DNA of 15,083 bases from Fidelibacterota bacterium. GTDB lineage: Bacteria; Bipolaricaulota; Bipolaricaulia; Bipolaricaulales; Bipolaricaulaceae. The stretch lies in assembly GCA_024277405.1 (NCBI GenBank), contig JAJRVI010000033.1:1-15083 (forward strand), in the 5' to 3' direction. The notes beneath the pieces are model-generated. The model ran no database searches, was not told where the DNA came from, and worked only from the letters and a program-made list of their open reading frames with translations. The position numbers were made by a program, and so were the translations under genes. Shown here piece by piece: positions 1 to 6,354 of this stretch (the stretch's first letter is position 1; each line of letters starts with the position of its first letter).

Positions 1-1574
1 ACGAAGGCCGGTTCCCCGCCCACGCGGGCCACTGGACGGGCGCTGCCGTCCGCGCCGATCGCGACGAGCTCGTCCCCGGGGAGCCCCGTCGCCCCGGGGA
101 TGGAGACGACGCCCGATCGCGTGACGGGAAGAGGGTTGAAGACGATCACGGGCAGCCCCTCGCCCCCGGCCTCGACCCGTGTGGCGAGCCGCGAGAGGGC
201 GCGGTCGAGCCCCGCCTCTATCTCCTCCCGGAGCCCGGCGAGCCAGCCGAGGACCTCGCGGGAGGGGGCGTAGCTGGTCGACCCCCAGAGGGCGTCATGG
301 AACTGACATTTGATCAGGATTTTCCACATCCCGTCCAGGTCCGCGGTACCCCGCGCGGCCCCCGAATCGACGCCGGAGAGGGCGAGGGTCGCCCGCAACG
401 TCTCCAGGGCCAGGAGCCCGTGCTCGCACTCACGGATGAGCCGCTTCACCGCGGGCTGGGTCGCCACCCCGATCCCGCCCACCTTGGGCATTCCCTCGAG
501 CACGGAGAGCTCCGTCGGATCCAGGTCCGCGAAGAACGCGGCGGGCTCGTCCCACCGCACCTCGAGGCCAGCGCCTCGCACCGCTTCCGTGAAGCGGCCG
601 AAGAGCTCCCGGTCGGGGCCACCGCCGTGGTCGCCGCCCCCGAAGACGAAGGCGAGCCGGGGCGGCGGTTGGGGCCAGGACGCGGCGATCGCCTGGACGG
701 CCTTCCGGAGCAGATCGGCGGGACGCAGGATGTAGTGGTCCAGGAGCACCAGGGGGATCTCGGTCCCGTCGCTCCCCCGCCACCGGGAGATGAGCCGCCA
801 GAGCCCGGTCCACGGTCGCTCCCTCCCCATGATCGCCCCCGTGAACCCCAAACCCCGCAGGATCTGGGGGAGCGTGGCGGGGAGGCCGGTGCCCTCCATC
901 TGCCAGGCCACGCGCACCTCGATCCCGAACTTCTCCCGGAAGTAACGCTTCCCGAGGAGGAAGTTCCGGATCACCGACTCCCCTGTGGCCTGCTCCATCG
1001 CCGTCTCCGCCCAGTTGCCGCCCACGACCCGCCACCGGCCCTCGCGGATCGCCGCCTTTATCTCCCGGAAGAGCCCGGGGTCGGCCCGTTCCACTGCCTC
1101 GTAGAGGGCCGCCTGTCCTTGACAGAACCGGTACCCGGGCGCGATCCGCGAGAGTTCGAGTTGCTCCCGGAAGGTCGCGAGGGCGATCTCCACCGTCTCA
1201 GCCCAGTTCCACTGCCACACGAGGTCCATGTGACACTGGGGGAAGAGGCCGAGGGGCACGCGCACAGCGACCGCCCGCAGTCGGGCGATGAACACCTCTT
1301 CCCCGGGGAATACCTCCGCGAGCGCTTCCCCCGCGGCGGCGAGCGCCCGCAGGGCCTCCCCGGCCGACCGCCCCCTCCCCGGGAGCATCACCGGGGCGGC
1401 GATCCGTTCGATCTCCGTGGGATCAACCCCAGCCCGCTCCGCGAGGACGCATCGCGCCAAGAACTCCGCCAGCGCGGCGCGCAGCTCCTTCCCGGGATCC
1501 GCCCGGGAGGGCCCCGGAGCGGGGGCAAAGAGCACCAGCGCGGCGGATAGGACCAAGGCCCATCGCTTCCCCAT
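1..1574 (-). CDS. Secreted GH38-family alpha-mannosidase-like protein (C-terminus cut by window edge)
   Basis: I translated the minus strand from ATG at 1574; 524 codons are open to the left edge, so the C-terminal part is missing. Residues 1 to about 25 look like a Sec signal peptide (MGKRW, hydrophobic core, SRA-D), predicting export. The rest has the ordered marks of the GH38 catalytic domain: CHMDLVWQW with zinc-ligand-like H115 and D117, GQAALYE near 153, GRWRVVGGNWAE near 179-190, LPQIL near 235, FGGGDHGGGP at 311-320 and QFHDALWGSTS with H426 and D427. Known GH38 enzymes hydrolyse alpha-mannosides by a retaining, zinc-dependent mechanism. The position of the usual catalytic Asp (W-x-x-D) reads WQME, so the nucleophile is Glu227 here. 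Mannose-linked glycan degradation is therefore an inference; activity could be altered or lost. It stands alone and diverges from the molybdoenzyme gene at 1669. Confidence 0.85.
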   Translation of the reverse strand, partial: MGKRWALVLSAALVLFAPAPGPSRADPGKELRAALAEFLARCVLAERAGVDPTEIERIAAPVMLPGRGRSAGEALRALAAAGEALAEVFPGEEVFIARLRAVAVRVPLGLFPQCHMDLVWQWNWAETVEIALATFREQLELSRIAPGYRFCQGQAALYEAVERADPGLFREIKAAIREGRWRVVGGNWAETAMEQATGESVIRNFLLGKRYFREKFGIEVRVAWQMEGTGLPATLPQILRGLGFTGAIMGRERPWTGLWRLISRWRGSDGTEIPLVLLDHYILRPADLLRKAVQAIAASWPQPPPRLAFVFGGGDHGGGPDRELFGRFTEAVRGAGLEVRWDEPAAFFADLDPTELSVLEGMPKVGGIGVATQPAVKRLIRECEHGLLALETLRATLALSGVDSGAARGTADLDGMWKILIKCQFHDALWGSTSYAPSREVLGWLAGLREEIEAGLDRALSRLATRVEAGGEGLPVIVFNPLPVTRSGVVSIPGATGLPGDELVAIGADGSARPVARVGGEPAF

Positions 1575-1628
1575 CCCCGCCCCCTATCGAGTGTGGCGCA
1601 ATCGCGGGCAAGGGGGCAAACCGGTGGG

Positions 1629-1659
1629 CCGGGCATGGCCCGGGGAAAAGGCGTAAAAT
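1629..1659 (+). promoter_or_regulatory. Probable promoter with short palindrome upstream of the sulfite-oxidase-like gene
   Basis: TAAAAT at 1654-1659 is a good -10 hexamer, and only nine bases separate it from the ATG at 1669. The transcript would thus have almost no leader. The start has no convincing Shine-Dalgarno sequence, only GGCGGG directly before the ATG, which fits leaderless translation. A 6-bp inverted repeat (CCGGGC at 1629-1634, GCCCGG at 1638-1643) sits where a -35 element would be, and no consensus -35 is seen. The palindrome could be an operator or chance in GC-rich DNA. Confidence 0.4.
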
Positions 1660-1668
1660 CCCGGCGGG

Positions 1669-2220
1669 ATGGGAAATTTGCCCCCAGGGCAGAGATGGGT
1701 GGAAGGGCTCATCGTCTACGATATCGGGCCCGTTCCCCCGCTCGAACTCGCGGAGTTCCGCCTCCGCATCGATGGCGATGTGGAGAGGCCCGTGGAGCTA
1801 ACGTGGGAGGAGTTTTTGAGATTGCCCCAGGCCGAGGTGCTCGCCGACCTCCACTGTGTCACCCGCTGGAGCGTGGCTGGGCTCCGGTTCGAGGGTGTCC
1901 TCGCTCGGACGATCATCGGGCTCTGCCGCCCCAGGAAGGGCGTCGAGTGGGTGATCGCTTACGGTCGTGAGGGCTACACCACGAACGTCCCCTACGGCTA
2001 TTTCGCCCGCAAGGACACCGTTCTCGCCCACAGGCTGAACGGGGAACCCCTGCCGCCCGAACACGGCTGGCCACTGCGCCTCGTGGTCCCATCCCTGTAC
2101 GCCTGGAAGAGCGCGAAGTACTTGGTGCGGCTCGAGTTCACCCGGGAGAAACGCCGGGGCTATTGGGAGGAGCGGGGCTACCACGACGTGGGCGACCCCT
2201 GGCGCGAGGAGCGGCGGTAG
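1669..2220 (+). CDS. Sulfite-oxidase-like molybdopterin-dependent oxidoreductase (cytosolic, small)
   Basis: This 183-residue protein matches the sulfite-oxidase molybdopterin-binding fold (oxidoreductase molybdopterin-binding domain). DLHCVTRWS at 60-68 supplies Cys63, the expected molybdenum-ligating cysteine. HGWPLRLVVPSLYAWKSAKYL at 132-152 is the characteristic cofactor-binding stretch, and the GYWEERGYHDVGDPW tail is typical of this subfamily. It has no Tat or Sec signal, no heme domain and no dimerisation domain, unlike eukaryotic sulfite oxidase or exported YedY/MsrP. The family uses mononuclear Mo-molybdopterin for two-electron oxygen-atom or reductive chemistry, but the substrate of these short stand-alone proteins cannot be read from sequence. 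The gene stands alone on the plus strand, ending 28 bases from the convergent amidotransferase. No cofactor-synthesis or electron-transfer partner is adjacent. Confidence 0.88.
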   Translation: MGNLPPGQRWVEGLIVYDIGPVPPLELAEFRLRIDGDVERPVELTWEEFLRLPQAEVLADLHCVTRWSVAGLRFEGVLARTIIGLCRPRKGVEWVIAYGREGYTTNVPYGYFARKDTVLAHRLNGEPLPPEHGWPLRLVVPSLYAWKSAKYLVRLEFTREKRRGYWEERGYHDVGDPWREERR

Positions 2221-2248
2221 GGGCCATGAACGGGCGATGTGGGGGCGG

Positions 2249-2968
2249 TTACCCGGGGCCGATAGCGCGGCGGTGAAGCTCGAGCGCCGGGGTGATCCAG
2301 AGCAGCTCGCGGTTCTCCATCGGCACCCACCCCGGCTCATCGTCCACGGGCTCGGAGGCGACGATCACCGCATCCTCCCCTCGCCGGACCCACAGGGTGT
2401 AGTAATCCGGGTTCCGGCTGTAGCAGCAGAACGCGTAGAGGACCATCCCCTCGGTGATGAGAAGGTCTATCGCGGTGAAATCGCGCACCGTGTGGAGGAG
2501 GGTTTCGAGGGCGACCGCGAGGCCCTCCGGGGTCCGGGGCCACCACGCGTGGGCGAGCCACCGCGTCAGTTTCTGGGAATCTATCCCCGGTCCCCGGTCG
2601 AGGACGTCCGCGTCGTGAATCGTGCCGTTGTGAGCGAGGAAGACGCCCCACTCCGCGAACGGGTGGGCATCTGTGGCCCCGGTGTGGGCCCGGTAGGTCG
2701 GCGATGCCTTCCGCACGTGCCCGATGGCGAGGGTGGACGTCGCGGTGAGGGGATCGGGGAGGCCGTGGGGGACCCTCTCCATATCCTCCTGGCCGTAGCG
2801 GCGTAAGGCGATCGCCCCCTCCATTCCCTTCCAGAGGTAGCCGAACCCGTGGCGATGTGGGGCCTTCTTTCCGTGTAGGCTCAGATGGAGGAGGCTCCGG
2901 GGAGCGGCGATGAAGTAACGTCGGAGCGGGATCCTGTCCCTGCTGACGAAGCCGATCATGCGGCACAT
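2249..2968 (-). CDS. Class II glutamine amidotransferase (YafJ/GATase_4 type)
   Basis: The 239-residue protein begins Met-Cys-Arg-Met-Ile-Gly-Phe. In this family the initiator Met is removed and Cys2 becomes the N-terminal nucleophile, so the start is set at 2968, although the frame is open 35 codons further upstream. Other family marks are GHVRKAS at 83-89, HPF at 102-104, HNG at 113-115, an aspartate-containing DSQ at 130-132 and a late VIVASEP motif. This domain releases ammonia from glutamine. There is no fused synthetase domain, and small stand-alone members have no firmly assigned acceptor. The leader has only a weak GTGGGG Shine-Dalgarno; TATGCT eight bases before the ATG may be a -10 of a short-leader transcript. 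It is convergent with the molybdoenzyme gene and divergent from the secreted-protein gene. Confidence 0.88.
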   Translation of the reverse strand: MCRMIGFVSRDRIPLRRYFIAAPRSLLHLSLHGKKAPHRHGFGYLWKGMEGAIALRRYGQEDMERVPHGLPDPLTATSTLAIGHVRKASPTYRAHTGATDAHPFAEWGVFLAHNGTIHDADVLDRGPGIDSQKLTRWLAHAWWPRTPEGLAVALETLLHTVRDFTAIDLLITEGMVLYAFCCYSRNPDYYTLWVRRGEDAVIVASEPVDDEPGWVPMENRELLWITPALELHRRAIGPG

Positions 2969-3037
2969 GTCCCCACAGCATAACGTAAACCGGACCACTT
3001 GGCTCCGTATAACCGGTTTTTTTCGCTGGCGTAAGGG

Positions 3038-3053
3038 CCGCGATTTTTCGCGG
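3038..3053. promoter_or_regulatory. Perfect 6-bp inverted repeat in the divergent promoter region
   Basis: CCGCGA at 3038-3043 and TCGCGG at 3048-3053 flank a TTTT loop. The repeat lies between the divergent starts at 2968 and 3096 and upstream of a weak -10-like TAAAGT at 3062-3067. It could be a regulator site for the plus-strand gene or a small hairpin; nothing decides between them. Confidence 0.3.
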
Positions 3054-3095
3054 GAAGGGGGTAAAGTATTCAAATCATTAAAGGAGGCGACATAG

Positions 3096-3947
3096 ATGAT
3101 GCATCACCGTATCGGTCCGTTGGGCCTCGCAGCGGGATTTCTCCTTTTCATCGCCGCTATGGGCTCCGCGGGTGAGGCCAATGTGTTGGGGGTACTGGAC
3201 GTCCTCCTCTACCCGCCGGGGGTGGCCGCGGTCTACCCGGGGGAGTTGGCGCCGGGGTGGCCGGAAAGCATCCCGCTTCCCGCCGGCGCGGACCTCGCGG
3301 GTTCGTTGGCGCTGAAGGACGATTCGCTGGTAGCGGCCTTCTCCCTTCCCCGCCCCCTCGACGAGGCAGCCGATCCCTATGTGACGGAGCTTCAAACGCG
3401 TAGCTGGGTGCTCATGGGAACGGAGGAGGGTGGGGAAGGGGAATACCGGAGCTACACGTTCCAACGGGACGGGACCGACCTCCTGGACCTGGTGCTCTAC
3501 GATGTGGACGAGACGGTCACCTACGGCCTCCTCTACTTAGGCGCGGGGGCCGTGGCCGCGCTACGTACCATGATGGAGCTCATGAGCGACATGTTGATCT
3601 CGCTGGCCGACGTGACGGTACTGCCCGAGTTCACCTTCGAAGGGGCGGAGGTCGTGGACGAAGCGGTCTCGCCCATGTCGTTGTTCCTGGACGAGGAGAC
3701 GTATCAGGCCAAGGTGCGGGGCGATCTGGACGGGCCCGAGCTCGAGGAGGCCCTGTCCACGCAGCTCATCGAGGCCGGATGGAAAGCGGTGGACGCGGGC
3801 ACCGCCGGCCCGACGGCGTGGGGAAGATACGTGCTGGAACGGGAAGGAAGCACTTGGCGGGCGATACTCCTCGTCATCGCGGGGGAACCTCGCGGGACCT
3901 ATTTCGTCTCGGTACACGCGTACCGGATCGTGCGGGGCCCCAACTGA
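3096..3947 (+). CDS. Secreted protein of unknown function with an internal duplication
   Basis: I do not recognise a named family. The start is well supported: AAGGAGG at 3081-3087 lies eight bases before ATG 3096, with a second ATG at 3099. Residues 1 to about 26 form a signal peptide (MMHHR, hydrophobic stretch, AMGSAGEA), so the 283-residue product is probably exported and soluble; no other clear membrane segment is seen. The mature part appears to contain two copies of one domain, about residues 57-150 and 176-278. Each starts with a (L)P-(x)n-GA-like segment, then a strand-rich stretch, an acidic helix ending in L-x-x-(G)W or R-SW, then a Y-x-(hydrophobic)-x-R-(D/E)-G strand and a hydrophobic strand (DLVLYDV versus AILLVIA). 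A periplasmic binding or structural role is only a guess. It faces the molybdenum hydroxylase gene across a strong hairpin. Confidence 0.8.
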   Translation: MMHHRIGPLGLAAGFLLFIAAMGSAGEANVLGVLDVLLYPPGVAAVYPGELAPGWPESIPLPAGADLAGSLALKDDSLVAAFSLPRPLDEAADPYVTELQTRSWVLMGTEEGGEGEYRSYTFQRDGTDLLDLVLYDVDETVTYGLLYLGAGAVAALRTMMELMSDMLISLADVTVLPEFTFEGAEVVDEAVSPMSLFLDEETYQAKVRGDLDGPELEEALSTQLIEAGWKAVDAGTAGPTAWGRYVLEREGSTWRAILLVIAGEPRGTYFVSVHAYRIVRGPN

Positions 3948-3965
3948 GCGCGATGTGATCCACAC

Positions 3966-3999
3966 GGGCGAGGCCCCGGCCGGGCGCCGGGGCCCGCCC
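3966..3999. terminator. GC-rich hairpin between convergent genes, likely bidirectional terminator
   Basis: GGCCCCGGC at 3972-3980 pairs perfectly with GCCGGGGCC at 3986-3994 around a five-base loop. GGGCG at 3966-3970 pairs with CGCCC at 3995-3999, leaving A3971 as a single bulge, for a 14-bp stem. It lies 18 bases after the stop of the plus-strand gene and 9 bases beyond the stop of the minus-strand gene. There is no T-tract on either side, so it may slow polymerase or protect 3' ends rather than act as a classical intrinsic terminator. Confidence 0.6.
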
Positions 4000-4008
4000 C
4001 CGCCGACG

Positions 4009-6321
4009 TCACCCCCCTTTCGCCAGAGAGAGGACCCGCTCGGGGAGGGCAGGGTACTCCCGCAATCGTGCCCCTACGGCGTGGGAGATGGCATTGGCCA
4101 CCGCGGCGTGGGACGCCATCAGCGGCACCTCCCCGATCCCCTTGGCCCCATAGGGGCCGCCGGAGTAGGGGGCCTCCACGAAGTCGATCACCAGCTCCTC
4201 CGGCATATCCGCGGACGTGGGGATGCGGTAGGTCATCAGGGTGCCCTCGATCCTCCCCCGCTCGGACGGTAGGTACTCCATCAGGGCGTAGCCGATCCCC
4301 TGGGCGACCCCGCCCGCCACCTGCCCCCGGGCCAGGGCTGGGTTCACGATCCTCCCGGAATCGTGTACGGCCCAGAACCGCCGTACGTGGGTCTCCCCGG
4401 TGAGGAGGTCCACCTCCACCTCGGCGATGTGGCAGGCGTAGGCGTAGACGAAGTAGGCCTTGCCGAGCCCGGTCTCGGGGTCCCAGTCCACCGGCGCCCC
4501 TTCCGCCCAGCCCGTGGCTCCCATGTCCCAGTTGTGGGCCCACATCCACCGGGTAACCTCGGAGAGGGGCACCGCCTTTTCGGGCTCTCCTTGGGGCCAT
4601 ACCTCGGAGTCCGCGATCTCGACCTCATCTGTCCCGAGGAACTCCCGGGCCGCGGCCTCGATCCGGGTCCGTAGCTTCCGCGCCGCGTCCAGCACCGCCG
4701 CCCCGGCCACGGTGGTGGTGCGGGAGGCCACCGTGGGCCCGGAATCGGGCACCCGGGAGGTGTCCACCGGCGCTAGCCGCACGTCCCCGATCCGGACGCC
4801 CAATGCCTCCGCGGCGACCTGGGCGAGCACGGTGAGCGCCCCCTGGCCCATCTCGGTGTTCCCCACCGCCACCGTCACCGAGCCGTCCGCCTCGACCTTC
4901 ACGTAGGCCCCGGCCTTATCGAGGAGGGGAGCCTTCGCCCCCATCCCCACCCCGTACATCACCGTGGACACCCCGAGCCCCCGGCGCTTGAATGGCTCGC
5001 GGCGGTTGAACTCCTCGATCTCCTTCCTCAGCCCATCCCAGCGGGAGAGCTCCCGGGCGCGGCGGATGGCCTCGGGAAGGCCCACCGACTCCGTGAGGAG
5101 CTGGTCGGTGGCGGTACGATCCCCCTCCCGGAGGGCGTTCCTCTCCCGGAGCTCCAGGGGATCTATCCCCAGGCGCCGGGCGAGCTCGTCCATCTGGGAC
5201 TCGTGGGCGAAGATCACCTGGGGCGAGCCGAACCCCCGGAACGCACCGCACGGCACGGTGTTGGTGGCCACCGAATAGGCGTCCATCTTGACGTTGGGGA
5301 TGCGGTAGGGGCCGGCGGCGTGGATCAGGCCACGCCACAGCACCGCCGAGGAAAGGGTCTGATAGGCCCCGGCGTTGTAGTAGAACTCCACCTCCACCGC
5401 CACCAGGGTGCCGTCGCGCTTGGCCCCGGTGCGGTAGCGGATCACGGCGGGGTGGCGTTTCGAGGTGGTCTCGATGTCCTCCTCCCGGTCGTAGACCAGC
5501 TTCACCGGCCGTCTGGCCACCCAGGCGAGCACCGCCGCCATGGCCGCGAGCTGCGACGGAACGTCCTCCTTGCCCCCGAAGCCGCCGCCGGTGGCGGTCT
5601 GCACCACCCGGACCCTGGAGAGGGGGAGCCCCAGGACCGCGGCCACCGCGGTCTGGACGTAGAATGGGCACTGGAGCGTCCCGTAGATGGCCATTCCCCC
5701 GTCCTCGAGGAAAGCGATCACCCCCTGGGGCTCGATGTAGACGTGCTCCTGATACCCCACGCGGTACTCCCCCTCCACGATCACGTCGGCCTCGGCGAAC
5801 CCCCGCGCCACGTCCCCTTTTCTGATCACCATGTGGTTGAAGACGTTCCCCGCTTCGGCCGCCTCGGGGACCGCCACCCGGGGGGCATCGGGCCCGATGG
5901 CCTCCAGGGGATCGAACACCGCGGGGAGCTCCTCGTACTCCACCTCGGCGAGCTCCGCCGCGCGATGAGCCGCCTCGCGGGTCTCGGCGGCGAGGAGGGC
6001 GATGGGCTCCCCCACGTAGCGGACGATCCCTTCCGCCAGAAGCGGCATGTCCCGGTAGATCACGGGCACCACGTTCTCGCCGGGGATATCCGCGGGGGTG
6101 ACCACGCAGACCACCCCTGGTTGATCCCGCACCCGGGAGAGATCGAGGCGCTTTATCCTCCCGTGGGGCACGGACGCGCGGATCGCCTTCCCGTGGAGCA
6201 TCCCCGGGAACGTGAGGTCATCGGCGTACCGTGCCTCTCCCCGTACCTTGGCCTCGGCATCGAGGCGCGGCACCGTCCGCCCCACGATCCTCGTTTCCGC
6301 GGCGACCTCTATCTCTTCCAC
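4009..6321 (-). CDS. Xanthine dehydrogenase family protein, molybdopterin-binding large subunit
   Basis: This 770-residue protein has the whole molybdenum-binding subunit of the xanthine oxidase family. It begins with the usual VGRTVPRLDA-KV-GEARYADDL segment, then QEHVYIEPQG at 191-200, GGGFGGKED at 246-254, GAFRGFGSPQ at 359-368, NTEMGQGA in the C-terminal half and GAKGIGE with the expected catalytic base Glu731. Glu252 and Arg362 are at the positions that bind purine in xanthine dehydrogenases, and the CO-dehydrogenase active-site loop is absent. Hydroxylation of a purine or related heterocycle is thus likely but not proven. Start is GTG 6321, with AAAGGAG at 6328-6334 six bases upstream. 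The FAD and 2Fe-2S subunits that normally pass electrons on are not in this window. The gene follows the DAK2-DegV gene by 33 bases and is probably cotranscribed with it. Confidence 0.92.
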   Translation of the reverse strand: MEEIEVAAETRIVGRTVPRLDAEAKVRGEARYADDLTFPGMLHGKAIRASVPHGRIKRLDLSRVRDQPGVVCVVTPADIPGENVVPVIYRDMPLLAEGIVRYVGEPIALLAAETREAAHRAAELAEVEYEELPAVFDPLEAIGPDAPRVAVPEAAEAGNVFNHMVIRKGDVARGFAEADVIVEGEYRVGYQEHVYIEPQGVIAFLEDGGMAIYGTLQCPFYVQTAVAAVLGLPLSRVRVVQTATGGGFGGKEDVPSQLAAMAAVLAWVARRPVKLVYDREEDIETTSKRHPAVIRYRTGAKRDGTLVAVEVEFYYNAGAYQTLSSAVLWRGLIHAAGPYRIPNVKMDAYSVATNTVPCGAFRGFGSPQVIFAHESQMDELARRLGIDPLELRERNALREGDRTATDQLLTESVGLPEAIRRARELSRWDGLRKEIEEFNRREPFKRRGLGVSTVMYGVGMGAKAPLLDKAGAYVKVEADGSVTVAVGNTEMGQGALTVLAQVAAEALGVRIGDVRLAPVDTSRVPDSGPTVASRTTTVAGAAVLDAARKLRTRIEAAAREFLGTDEVEIADSEVWPQGEPEKAVPLSEVTRWMWAHNWDMGATGWAEGAPVDWDPETGLGKAYFVYAYACHIAEVEVDLLTGETHVRRFWAVHDSGRIVNPALARGQVAGGVAQGIGYALMEYLPSERGRIEGTLMTYRIPTSADMPEELVIDFVEAPYSGGPYGAKGIGEVPLMASHAAVANAISHAVGARLREYPALPERVLSLAKGG

Positions 6322-6354
6322 ACGGAGCTCCTTTCCACCGGGATCGGTCGAACG

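Noticed and set aside
297..1550. Long plus-strand open frame of 417 codons opposite the GH38 gene
   Set aside because: The product is Pro/Gly/Arg/Glu-rich with no hydrophobic core or domain, whereas the minus strand reads as a continuous GH38 domain with a signal peptide; it is a shadow frame of GC-rich coding DNA.
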